Below are positions 47,226 to 55,771 of a stretch of 64,000 bases of DNA, in pieces. The notes beneath the pieces are model-generated. The model had not been told where the DNA came from. It was given only the letters and a program-made list of their open reading frames with translations, and searched no databases. Made by a program: the position numbers and the translations under genes. Each line of letters opens with the position of its first letter. The first letter of the stretch is position 1. The DNA comes from Acinetobacter sp. P8-3-8 (lineage in GTDB: Bacteria > Pseudomonadota > Gammaproteobacteria > Pseudomonadales > Moraxellaceae): assembly GCF_000214135.1 (NCBI RefSeq), contig NZ_AFIE01000002.1:62001-126000 (forward strand). The letters run 5' to 3'.

Positions 47226-47534
47226 ATGAAAAAATCTTCTGTATTTTTGTTCCAAGCAGAAAATGCTACATATACTTCGGCTGTATTTTCATCTTATAAG
47301 TTAGCGCAAAAATGGGTATACGAAAATGCTTTGTCAGGCGTGGTCATGGAATATCCTTTAGATATATCGAGTTATGATTGGTCTATTTCAAAGAACTATT
47401 TTAAAGTGAAATCTGCAATTGATCGATCACCCATTTTTATTGGTAGCTTTGTGTCTGCATATCAATACCAGTGGCATTTTAGACATGGAAAATTCATCGA
47501 TAAATTTTCGACAAAGCTTTTAAAAACTTTTTAA
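47226..47534 (+). CDS. Small protein of unknown function, DUF7710-like pattern
   Basis: This 102-residue soluble protein has a helix with LAQKWVYENALSGVVMEYPLDISSYDW, a pattern (W, then sGv, YPlD, YDW) that I recall from the DUF7710 group of small orphan proteins; this is a weak call. It lies alone between the cyd locus and LysR. GGAGTAAAACA precedes the start. The leader motif begins at the last base of its stop codon. Confidence 0.55.
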   Translation: MKKSSVFLFQAENATYTSAVFSSYKLAQKWVYENALSGVVMEYPLDISSYDWSISKNYFKVKSAIDRSPIFIGSFVSAYQYQWHFRHGKFIDKFSTKLLKTF

Positions 47535-47549
47535 AAATAGCCTAAGCAA
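47534..47549 (-). promoter_or_regulatory. Leader motif copy 5, across the LysR stop
   Basis: AAAATAGCCTAAGCAA on the plus strand. On the minus strand TTTGCTTAG encodes the last residues FA and the stop of the LysR gene, so this copy overlaps coding sequence. Confidence 0.55.
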
Positions 47550-48459
47550 AGATTTTCATAATTTCAGATCTTAAAAAATCATTCCTAGAATTTTCTTGCA
47601 AATCTTTATGCCAATAAATCCCCATATCTAAAGTTGGAAGTTCAATTGGATGTGCATAAATATTCACATTTGGATCGATATGCATATGTTTTAATATTTG
47701 TTTAGGAATCGTCAACATCGCATCAGGGTGTTGCGCTAAAACTTGCAAAGCCGTTGAATAATGCTGACATCTCAAAAAAACCTGACGACTGAATTGTTTA
47801 CGGTTCAAATGAATATCTTCAAGTAATAGGCCAGTACGACGTGATGAAACACCTATATGTGCAGATGCAAAATATAATTCACTATTCATTTCAGATTGTT
47901 GAGTACATACGACAAAATGATCTTGTACAAGACTCTGATATTGAACTTTGTCGCCATAGTTTTGTTCTAAATCAATAATAAAATCGACTTGTTGTGAAGC
48001 TAAATCTGCCACAACATTTTTACGATCCAGTTTGGAACTTAAAAATTGAATATTGAGTTTGAGCTTTTGAAAATGATTAATCAGTTGAGGAAAAATAATC
48101 GGCTCAATCTCATCATGAACTGCTATTTTCAACGTATGAATCAGACTTGGGTCAAACTTTTGCTTTTGTTTTGAAATATTTTGAATGGAAAATAATGCTG
48201 TTTTAATCGGTTGATAAATTTGCTCGGCAAAGGGCGTTGGTAACATTTTCGAACCTGCACGTACAAATAAATCATCGTCTAAATGTTGTCTCAACCGTTG
48301 CAATGCATGACTGGCAGCAGATTGGCTAATACATAGAATTTGAGCGGCTTTAGAAATATTTTTTTGCTCATATATCGCAATAAAAAGCGGGTATAAATTA
48401 ATATCAATGTGGTTGAAAAGTGCCACATCAATAGTAGATTTATTATGAATCATATTCAT
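47542..48459 (-). CDS. LysR-family transcriptional regulator
   Basis: This 305-residue protein has the LysR HTH (LFIAIYEQKNISKAAQILCISQSAASHALQRLRQHLDDDLFVR, about 25-70) and a substrate-binding domain. It is divergent from the acyl-CoA dehydrogenase operon with a 128-bp spacer, the usual layout for a LysR activator of that operon. The inducer is probably a CoA ester or organic acid; not testable from sequence. Confidence 0.88.
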   Translation of the reverse strand: MNMIHNKSTIDVALFNHIDINLYPLFIAIYEQKNISKAAQILCISQSAASHALQRLRQHLDDDLFVRAGSKMLPTPFAEQIYQPIKTALFSIQNISKQKQKFDPSLIHTLKIAVHDEIEPIIFPQLINHFQKLKLNIQFLSSKLDRKNVVADLASQQVDFIIDLEQNYGDKVQYQSLVQDHFVVCTQQSEMNSELYFASAHIGVSSRRTGLLLEDIHLNRKQFSRQVFLRCQHYSTALQVLAQHPDAMLTIPKQILKHMHIDPNVNIYAHPIELPTLDMGIYWHKDLQENSRNDFLRSEIMKIFA

Positions 48460-48587
48460 AGTGATGTATTGAATTAAACCATTTTGTTCATAATAGTTTT
48501 TAAGTTAATGTGTTGTAAAGCGTGATAAATACATTAATTGATTTTTAGTGTCATAGAAATCTTAATACGGATAAAAGGATGATGGCT

Positions 48588-49826
48588 ATGTTTGAACTTT
48601 CAGCACGTGCACAAGATTATATTCAACGTACTAAAACATTTATAAAAGATGAAATAGAACCAGTAGAAACTGAATTTTGGAATGAAGTTCATCATCTCAA
48701 TCAAGGTGGTGATTGGACACAATGGCAATGGCCAGCACAGTTAGAAGTATTAAAAAACAAAGCAAAACAAGCAGGGCTTTGGAATATGTTTCTACCTGAC
48801 CCAGTTTTAGGTGCAGGCTTATCCGTTCAAGAATATGCACATATTGCTGAACTTTCAGGACGTAGTTTAATTGCACCAACTGTATTTAACTGTAATGCTC
48901 CAGACAGCGGCAATATGGAAGTGTTATGGCGTTATGGCTCAGAAGCTCAAAAAGAACAATGGCTTAAACCTTTATTAGAAGGAAAAATCCGCTCAGTTTT
49001 TTGTATGACCGAGCCTGCTGTTGCTTCATCTGATGCCACAAATATGCAGGCAACTGCAGTAGTCGAAGGCGATGAAATTGTTTTAAACGGTCGTAAATGG
49101 TGGTCTTCAGGCTTAGGTGATCCAAATGCCAAAATCATTATTTTTATGGCGCATACACCAGATGAAACCAAAGACCGTCATCATCAACATTCAATGGTTT
49201 TAGTTCCTGTAGATGCACAAGGTGTAAAAATTGAACGCATGTTGCCAGTGTTTGGTGATTATGATGCACCACATGGTCACGGCGAAGTCAGTTTTGATAA
49301 TGTCCGTGTTCCAATCAGTAATTTTATTGGTGGTGCAGGGCAAGGTTTTGAAATAGCTCAAGGTCGTTTAGGTCCAGGTCGTATTCACCATTGCATGCGT
49401 TGTATTGGTGCTGCTGAAAAATCTTTAGAATTGATGATTGATCGAGGTATGAGTCGAACTGCTTTCGGTAAAGAAATTTTAAAACTTGGGGGGAATTTAG
49501 AACGTGTTGCCGAAGCACGTGTTGCGATAGATCAAGCACGCTTACTGACTTTATATGCAGCTTATAAAATGGATACCCAAGGCAATATGGCTGCCTTAAC
49601 CGAAATTTCTGCAATTAAAGTCGTCGCGCCATCAGTATTAGAAAAAGTCGTAGATATGGCGATTCAAATTCACGGCGGTGCAGGCATCTCTCGGGATACA
49701 CCATTAACAGGATTCTTTGCACAAGCACGTGCTTTACGTTTAGCAGATGGCCCTGATGAAGTGCATAAAGGCATGATTGCTAAAATAGAACTGAAAAAAC
49801 GTGGTTACGGTTCACGTAAAAAGTAA
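48588..49826 (+). CDS. Acyl-CoA dehydrogenase family protein (ACAD10/11-like)
   Basis: This 412-residue flavoenzyme shows MTEPAVASSDATNMQATA (substrate/FAD binding), NGRKWWSSGLGDPNAKI, GRIHHCMRCIGAAEKSLELM and IQIHGGAGISRDTPL. It resembles the ACAD domain of mammalian ACAD10/11 and bacterial relatives paired with an APH-like kinase, as in the gene 148 bp downstream. Those pairs handle 4-hydroxyacyl-CoA through a phosphorylated intermediate. ATG 48588 is 9 nt after AAAGGA; ATGs at 48579 and 48582 are too close to it. Confidence 0.88.
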   Translation: MFELSARAQDYIQRTKTFIKDEIEPVETEFWNEVHHLNQGGDWTQWQWPAQLEVLKNKAKQAGLWNMFLPDPVLGAGLSVQEYAHIAELSGRSLIAPTVFNCNAPDSGNMEVLWRYGSEAQKEQWLKPLLEGKIRSVFCMTEPAVASSDATNMQATAVVEGDEIVLNGRKWWSSGLGDPNAKIIIFMAHTPDETKDRHHQHSMVLVPVDAQGVKIERMLPVFGDYDAPHGHGEVSFDNVRVPISNFIGGAGQGFEIAQGRLGPGRIHHCMRCIGAAEKSLELMIDRGMSRTAFGKEILKLGGNLERVAEARVAIDQARLLTLYAAYKMDTQGNMAALTEISAIKVVAPSVLEKVVDMAIQIHGGAGISRDTPLTGFFAQARALRLADGPDEVHKGMIAKIELKKRGYGSRKK

Positions 49827-49973
49827 CAGTTTAAGTGTTGAAAAATAACTGCTTTACTATAGAAATATTTATATAAACATTCATATATAAGGCAGTTAGA
49901 AGATCAGGTTTTATCTCATTATTTCGTTTATACATCATTGATTTTTAGAATGCATAAGATTCAGGGAAATAAC

Positions 49974-51095
49974 ATGTCAGTTATTGATATTGGTGGAAAT
50001 GTACGAGAAGGCGAAGAGCTAGATGTTCGTGCTGTTGGAAATTGGCTCATTGAAAATGGATCTGAAATCTCAGGTGCGGTGGAAGTGACTCAATATTCTG
50101 GTGGGGCTTCTAACTGGACATATCGATTGAAATACGACAATGCTGATTTAATTTTACGTCGTCCACCTAAGGGAACAAAAGCTAAATCAGCACATGATAT
50201 GGCAAGAGAATATAATGTCCAAAAGCATTTAGCACCTTTTTATCCAGTACTTCCTGAAATGGTGGCTTTGTGTCAGGATGAATCTGTGATTGGTTGTGAT
50301 TTCTATGTAATGAAACGCATTGAAGGCATCATTCCACGTGCAAAATTACCTGTAGAATTGCAATTTGGTGAAGCAGAAGTTAGAGAACTCTGTATTAATG
50401 TTTTGGATAAATTAATTGAATTACACCAAGTACCGTACAAAGGCACAGAACTTGAGAAAATAGGTAAAGGTGACGGCTATTGTCGTCGTCAAGTTGAAGG
50501 TTGGGATCAACGTTATGAAAAAGCACATACCATCAATGTGCCTAGTTTTAAATTTGTTCGCAAATGGTTAAATGAAAATATCCCTGCTGATTCAACCAGT
50601 TGTATCATTCACAATGATTGGCGTTTTGATAATGTGATTTTAGATCCGCAGCAACCGACGAAAGTGATCGGTGTTTTGGATTGGGAAATGGCAACAATCG
50701 GCGATCCATTAATGGATTTAGGTTCTGCGTTAGCTTATTGGGTAGAAGATACCGATAATCAAATTTTCAAATCAACACGTCGCCAACCGACCAATTTAAA
50801 AGGTATGCTTACCCGTAAAGAAGTGGTTGAATATTATTTAGAAAAAACAGGCTTACAGACTGAAAATTGGACTTTTTATGAGGTCTTTGGAATTTTCCGT
50901 TTGGCTGTGATCGCACAACAAATTTATTATCGTTATTATCATAAACAAACAGACAATCCAGCATTTAAAGATTTTTGGATTGTTATACATGCTTTACATA
51001 TTCGTGCTTTGAAATTGATTGGTTTACACAAACTAGAAGCCAATGAAATTGCACAAAAATACATTGAAAAATTTAAGGAAATTTTAGGAAAATGA
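49974..51095 (+). CDS. APH-family kinase (LvaA/ACAD10-type phosphotransferase)
   Basis: This 373-residue protein has an aminoglycoside-phosphotransferase fold: the ATP-binding GGASNWTYRLKYD near residue 37, catalytic loop IIHNDWRFDNVILD, and metal-binding GVLDWEMATIGDPLMDL. In P. putida LvaA and mammalian ACAD10/11 this domain phosphorylates 4-hydroxyacyl-CoA before the ACAD removes phosphate. Start 49974 has CAGGGA just upstream; the longer frame to 49938 overlaps that site. Its stop overlaps the phosphatase gene by 4 bp. Confidence 0.85.
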   Translation: MSVIDIGGNVREGEELDVRAVGNWLIENGSEISGAVEVTQYSGGASNWTYRLKYDNADLILRRPPKGTKAKSAHDMAREYNVQKHLAPFYPVLPEMVALCQDESVIGCDFYVMKRIEGIIPRAKLPVELQFGEAEVRELCINVLDKLIELHQVPYKGTELEKIGKGDGYCRRQVEGWDQRYEKAHTINVPSFKFVRKWLNENIPADSTSCIIHNDWRFDNVILDPQQPTKVIGVLDWEMATIGDPLMDLGSALAYWVEDTDNQIFKSTRRQPTNLKGMLTRKEVVEYYLEKTGLQTENWTFYEVFGIFRLAVIAQQIYYRYYHKQTDNPAFKDFWIVIHALHIRALKLIGLHKLEANEIAQKYIEKFKEILGK

Positions 51096-51790
51096 CCACA
51101 ATTTATCTCGTTCGCCACGGGCAAGCTTCATTTGGTGCAGAAAGTTATGACAAACTTTCTCCAAATGGGGAGTTACAAGCTAAATTATTGGGTCAATATT
51201 TCAATAAAATTTTGAAAGAATCTCCCTATGTTGTTGCAGGTTCAATGCAGCGACATCAGCAAACCGCTCAATTTGCATTGGCTGAAAGCTTCCCTGATGT
51301 TCAAATCGTTACAGACAATGCTTGGAACGAATTTAATCATCAGCAAGTTTTTGCACAATATGATTCACGATTTAACGAGCCACATTTGCTTAAACAAGAT
51401 GTGGCTAAAGAAAGTAGTCCACGTGCCTATTTAGCCAAAATTTTTGAAGGTGCAATTGATCGTTGGACAGGCGGTGAATATCACCATGAATATGATGAAT
51501 CATGGCCAGATTTTAAAAATCGTGTAGAAACAGCATTACAAAATTTATGTGATGAATTGGCTAAAACCAAACCACGTTATGCCGTCGTTTTTACCTCAGG
51601 TGGTGTAATTTCCGTTGCGGCAGGAAAGTTGTTAGAACTGAGTCCGAATAAGACATTTGCACTGAATTGGGCAATTGCCAATGCCAGTTTAACCACACTG
51701 CGTTTGGTTGGAAATGAACCGCAATTACTTAGCTTAAATGAACATCATTTTATTAAAGCCGAAGAACCACAATTATTGACGTGGATTTAA
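51092..51790 (+). CDS. Histidine phosphatase family protein
   Basis: This 232-residue protein has VRHGQASFGAESYD at the N-terminus (catalytic His) and FTSGGVISVAAGKLL near residue 167, where the second catalytic His is replaced in this reading by Ser-Gly-Gly; the loss of a clear second His is notable. Starts inside the kinase gene (ATGA overlap), so it is in the same operon. Its role in the pathway is unclear. Confidence 0.8.
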   Translation: MTTIYLVRHGQASFGAESYDKLSPNGELQAKLLGQYFNKILKESPYVVAGSMQRHQQTAQFALAESFPDVQIVTDNAWNEFNHQQVFAQYDSRFNEPHLLKQDVAKESSPRAYLAKIFEGAIDRWTGGEYHHEYDESWPDFKNRVETALQNLCDELAKTKPRYAVVFTSGGVISVAAGKLLELSPNKTFALNWAIANASLTTLRLVGNEPQLLSLNEHHFIKAEEPQLLTWI

Positions 51791-51835
51791 TGGTTTATAT
51801 CTGATTCATATTGAAAGAAATATAAGGGAAATAGC

Positions 51836-52579
51836 ATGGCAAAAACGATTTTGATCACAGGGGCGAGTTCAGGTATTGGTGCAGGCATGGCACGTGAATT
51901 TGCTCAAAAAGGTTATAATTTGGCGATTTGCGCACGTCGTTTAGAGCGACTAGAAACGTTAAAGCAAGAACTAGAATCTAAATATGGTGTCAAAGTTCTG
52001 ACCAAAGTCCTTGATGTCACCAATTATGACCAAGTTTTTCAAGTTTTTCGTGAGTTTAAACAAGAATTCGGCACACTTGATCGAATCATTGTCAATGCAG
52101 GTGTCGGTGATGGACGTCGTATTGGTAATGGTAAATTTGCGATCAATCGTGCAACGGTAGAAACCAATTTTATTTCGGCTTTAGCGCAATGCGAAGCAGC
52201 CGTTGAAATTTTCCGAGAGCAAAAGTTTGGTCATCTCGTGGTGATTTCTTCTATGAGTGCAATTCGTGGTATGCCAAAACATTTAACTGCATACGGCGCA
52301 AGCAAAGCAGGTGTTGCTGCTTTAGCTGAAGGAATTCGTGCAGAACTAATTAATACCAAAATAAAAGTTTCAACGATTTTTCCAGGTTACATTCGTACTG
52401 AAATTAATGAAGGTGCAAAAAAATTACCATTTGAAGTTGATGTAGAAACAGGCTCGCATTTGCTGGTTAAAGCCATTGAAAAAGAACCTGTTAAGGCTTA
52501 TGTTCCTCAATGGCCGTGGCTACCATTGGGTTTGGCGATGAAAATATTACCTTTAAAACTTGTCAATAAACTTGGTTAG
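51836..52579 (+). CDS. Short-chain dehydrogenase/reductase
   Basis: This 247-residue classical SDR has ITGASSGIGAGMA for NAD(P), NAGVGDG, Ser in VISSMSAIRG and YGASKAG with Tyr-x3-Lys near residue 155. It lies 45 bp after the phosphatase and probably completes the operon, as a 3-hydroxyacyl-CoA-type or other alcohol dehydrogenase. Cofactor arginines CARRLERL suggest NADP use. Confidence 0.88.
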   Translation: MAKTILITGASSGIGAGMAREFAQKGYNLAICARRLERLETLKQELESKYGVKVLTKVLDVTNYDQVFQVFREFKQEFGTLDRIIVNAGVGDGRRIGNGKFAINRATVETNFISALAQCEAAVEIFREQKFGHLVVISSMSAIRGMPKHLTAYGASKAGVAALAEGIRAELINTKIKVSTIFPGYIRTEINEGAKKLPFEVDVETGSHLLVKAIEKEPVKAYVPQWPWLPLGLAMKILPLKLVNKLG

Positions 52580-52801
52580 TTACTAATACGAGTTAAGGTG
52601 TGAAAATGTCTTAACTCTGTTGTAATTTAAAGTTGTGATTCAAAATTGTATTCCTTTAAAAATAACCATTACGAAGATTTTTATTGTTGAAAAATAAAAT
52701 TTGTTTAAGATCATACTACGGCAATAAATTTTGAATAAGGCAATTACAGGCGAGTAGATTCAAAATTTTAAAATCAGTATTTCTATTGTGATGATTGGTC
52801 T

Positions 52802-53518
52802 ATGTTTTTAAAAATATCTACACTGTTATTAATTCCATCGCTTGTCGTTCAAGGCTATAGTGTCAAGAAATATACCCCAAGATTGGAAGAAGCAAGTGGT
52901 CATCGACAAGGTACAATTGGCAAGGGCACAGCTTTATCTATTTTAATTTTAGGTGATTCGGCTGCTGCAGGTGTAGGGGTAAAAGATCAGCAAGATGCTT
53001 TATTGGGTTCAATTTTAAATGAATTAAAACATGATTTTGAAATTCATTATCAACTTGAAGCTAAAACAGGTGATACCACCTTACAGGTTTTAGAAAGAAC
53101 AAAACAACTCAAAAATCAGCATTTTGATATTGTGATTACTTCTGTCGGTGTCAATGATGTGACCAAATTGATTTCTCCACAAAAATGGATTCAGCAACAA
53201 CAACAATTTTATATAGAAATTGAGTCCAAATTTTCTCCAACAATGCTTATATTAACAGGAGTTCCACCCATGCATTTATTCCCAGCCTTGCCTAATCCTT
53301 TAGGATGGTTGTTGGGGCAATATTCGACTGCGATGAATAAACAACTCAGTCAGTTTGTAAATACAAAGCCACGTTACCAATTGATTCAATTTGATTTAGC
53401 ACATTTTAAAGCATTGAATTTACAGATGGCTGAAGATGGATTTCATCCAAGTAAAGAAATTTATCAACTGTGGGCGAAAGAAGTTTCGCAAGCTATTTTA
53501 CAGAATTTCAATAAATGA
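52802..53518 (+). CDS. SGNH/GDSL hydrolase family protein
   Basis: This 238-residue protein has an N-terminal hydrophobic segment, possibly a signal anchor (MFLKISTLLLIPSLVVQGYS), then the SGNH blocks: GDSAAAGVGV (Ser), TSVGVNDVTKL (Asn), and DGFHPSKEIY (Asp-x2-His). It may be a periplasmic esterase or thioesterase-like enzyme. Alone, convergent with the orphan HTH gene. Confidence 0.85.
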   Translation: MFLKISTLLLIPSLVVQGYSVKKYTPRLEEASGHRQGTIGKGTALSILILGDSAAAGVGVKDQQDALLGSILNELKHDFEIHYQLEAKTGDTTLQVLERTKQLKNQHFDIVITSVGVNDVTKLISPQKWIQQQQQFYIEIESKFSPTMLILTGVPPMHLFPALPNPLGWLLGQYSTAMNKQLSQFVNTKPRYQLIQFDLAHFKALNLQMAEDGFHPSKEIYQLWAKEVSQAILQNFNK

Positions 53519-53521
53519 TGA

Positions 53522-53809
53522 TCATTTTTGATCAATGCTTTTCACGACTAAATTTAATCCAAAAGCATTCAGTAATTTTAAAATCGATTGTAAAGTTGGG
53601 TTCGAATCCGTTTGCTCCATTTTTTGTAAAGTTTGAAGTGCAATTTTTGTGATTTTCGCCATTTCAGGTAAGGTTAATCGCAATTCAGTACGAAGAAATT
53701 TAGCAATTTGATGAATTTCCCACTCAGGGTGTAATTCAATCATGTCTAGAACTTGCTGTTTTCTTTGAATTTGCTCAATTGGACTGAGTGTTTTAAAGCG
53801 TTTGTCCAT
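53522..53809 (-). CDS. Orphan helix-turn-helix protein (HipB/Xre-like)
   Basis: This 95-residue protein has an Xre-type HTH at about residues 35-85 (LRLTLPEMAKITKIALQTLQKMEQTDSNPTLQSILKLLNAFGL), like antitoxin HTH domains. No toxin-like gene is next to it on the same strand: the 229 bp to the right is gene-free and the left neighbour is a convergent SGNH hydrolase. It may be an orphan antitoxin or a stand-alone regulator. Confidence 0.75.
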   Translation of the reverse strand: MDKRFKTLSPIEQIQRKQQVLDMIELHPEWEIHQIAKFLRTELRLTLPEMAKITKIALQTLQKMEQTDSNPTLQSILKLLNAFGLNLVVKSIDQK

Positions 53810-54038
53810 ATTATAGTTTCTCCAATTGCTGGCAAATATTTTGAATTCTCTATTAATAAATTTAAATTGTATAATATTTAATCATAATTTTATTATAATA
53901 GAAAAATAGGAAGAAAACAGCAGGCTAATATTTTATTTTAGTAAAATATTAGCCTGAAAAAATTAAACTTATAAATTGATATTGAAATAAAATGATTTGA
54001 GTCCACAATATTAATGATAACCTGAATAATGTCTACTT

Positions 54039-54635
54039 ATGTCAAGTTCTGAACAAACGATCGAAACTCATCCACTAAAGCCATTCTTACCACCCAATGC
54101 TAAACTTTTAATGCTAGGTAGTTTTCCACCACCTAAAGAACGTTGGAAGATGGATTTTTATTATCCAAATTATCAAAATGATATGTGGCGGATTTTCGGT
54201 GTGATCTTCTTTGAAAATAAAGATTATTTTTTAGATTTACCCAATAAAAATTTTAAAGAACAATGTATTAAAGATTTTTTAATCGAAAAGGGCATTGCGA
54301 TTTTTGATACGGCGTATCAAGTGATTCGCTTAAAAGGCAATGCAGCAGATAAATTTCTACAGATCGAAACGCCAACAGATATCAAACAACTGTTAGTTCA
54401 AATGCCGAATTGCAATAACATCATGACAACTGGTGATAAAGCAACAGATACATTGATGTTATCTATGCCCGAAACGGCTGAAAAACCTCAAATCGGGCAT
54501 TCATCAAAAGTTAGATTTTCAAATCGAGATCTCACTTTGTACCGAATGCCATCATCTTCGAGAGCTTACCCATTGGCATTGGACAAAAAAGCTGAAGCAT
54601 ATAGAAACTTATTTAAAGAAATAGGCTTACTTTAA
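54039..54635 (+). CDS. Uracil-DNA glycosylase superfamily protein
   Basis: This 198-residue protein matches the UDG-fold group with GSFPPPKERWKMDFYYPNYQNDMWRIFG at the N-terminus (the active-site loop GSFPG-like) and LYRMPSSSRAYPL at the C-terminus. Relatives remove uracil or hypoxanthine from DNA. It is alone between the HTH gene and the EamA transporter. Confidence 0.85.
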   Translation: MSSSEQTIETHPLKPFLPPNAKLLMLGSFPPPKERWKMDFYYPNYQNDMWRIFGVIFFENKDYFLDLPNKNFKEQCIKDFLIEKGIAIFDTAYQVIRLKGNAADKFLQIETPTDIKQLLVQMPNCNNIMTTGDKATDTLMLSMPETAEKPQIGHSSKVRFSNRDLTLYRMPSSSRAYPLALDKKAEAYRNLFKEIGLL

Positions 54636-54765
54636 GTAAGTTTTTATATTCTATTCAGGCATCTAAAACAAAACTTGTCATTCATACCAATGTTTTAACT
54701 TTAGAAACGCTATTCATATAGGTCAGTAATCTATCAATAGCGATTTTAATTTAATTTTGAAATTC

Positions 54766-55635
54766 TCAAGCAAACTTTTTTGCCATAACAACACATGCAA
54801 CTACTGAGATGCTTACTAGAATCATGGCAAGGCTGATATGTTCACCTAATAAAAGTGCAGATAACATTAAACCAATAAAGGGTTGGAGAAGTTGAATTTG
54901 CCCAACTTTTGCAATCCCGCCAAGTGCTAAACCTTTGTACCAAAATACAAAACCAATGAGCATACTAAACAGTGAAACATAGAGCAGGGCCAGTATAGGC
55001 GCAATGCTGATATTGGAGTAATGATCTGGAAAATAGTACACACTACCTAACAACATGATCGGTAGAGCAACAACCAAAGCCCAACAGATCACTTGCCATC
55101 CACCTAATTCACTGGATAATTTCCCTCCTTCTGCATAGCCCAAACCACAAACAACAATAGCCGCCAACATATAAAAATCACCAAGTGATAAGCTTAAGCT
55201 CTTATTTTCAAAGAACATAAAAATAATCACTAAGCAACTTCCTAAAATTGCAAATAACCAAAACTGTGTAGAGGGTTTTTCTCCACCACGGAATACTGCA
55301 AAAATTGCAGTAGATAAAGGCAGTAAACCTACAAAAATAATCGCATGAGAAGATGAAATCGTTTGTAGCGCAAGTGCTGTGAATAATGGAAATCCAATAA
55401 CGACACCAAAAGCCACAATAATCAGCTTTTTAAATTGTTGTAAATTAGGTTTAACTTGTTTGAACACGATCAAGCAAATGAGTCCGATAACACCTGCGAT
55501 AGCAGCACGAGAAGTGGTTAAAAATTCAGGTGTAAAGCCAAGTACACCGATACGGGTTGCAGGTAATGATCCTGCAAAAATGACTACGCCAATCAGTCCG
55601 TTTAACCAACCTTTTGAAGCTTGATCCATTTTCAA
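54766..55635 (-). CDS. EamA/DMT-type transporter
   Basis: This 289-residue protein has ten TM segments in two EamA repeats, ending HISLAMILVSISVVACVVMAKKFA. It is divergent from the MocR-type regulator at 55772 with a 136-bp spacer; MocR regulators often control an adjacent transporter. Substrate unknown. Confidence 0.82.
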   Translation of the reverse strand: MKMDQASKGWLNGLIGVVIFAGSLPATRIGVLGFTPEFLTTSRAAIAGVIGLICLIVFKQVKPNLQQFKKLIIVAFGVVIGFPLFTALALQTISSSHAIIFVGLLPLSTAIFAVFRGGEKPSTQFWLFAILGSCLVIIFMFFENKSLSLSLGDFYMLAAIVVCGLGYAEGGKLSSELGGWQVICWALVVALPIMLLGSVYYFPDHYSNISIAPILALLYVSLFSMLIGFVFWYKGLALGGIAKVGQIQLLQPFIGLMLSALLLGEHISLAMILVSISVVACVVMAKKFA

Positions 55636-55714
55636 ATACTCATCATCTTTAGATGGATTAAAACAGTTTGCAGTTATATTTTGATATGTACGATCTAAAA
55701 CAATTTGAAGAAAC

Positions 55715-55738
55715 TGTACTGCCCATTTAACCAGTACA
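55715..55738. promoter_or_regulatory. Inverted repeat in the EamA-MocR spacer
   Basis: TGTACTG (55715-55721) and CAGTACA (55732-55738), separated by 10 bp, in the shared divergent promoter region. It is a good candidate operator for the MocR-type protein. Confidence 0.5.
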
Positions 55739-55771
55739 ATTTGTATTGTTCATTTAGAATGATTATGCTGA

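Noticed and set aside
53590-53620. GGGTTCGAATCC, which looks like a tRNA T-arm.
   Set aside because: It lies inside the HTH gene, and no acceptor, D or anticodon arm fits around it.
53522-53809. A toxin-antitoxin pair built on the HTH protein.
   Set aside because: No toxin-sized gene lies next to it on the same strand; the neighbour is a convergent SGNH hydrolase.
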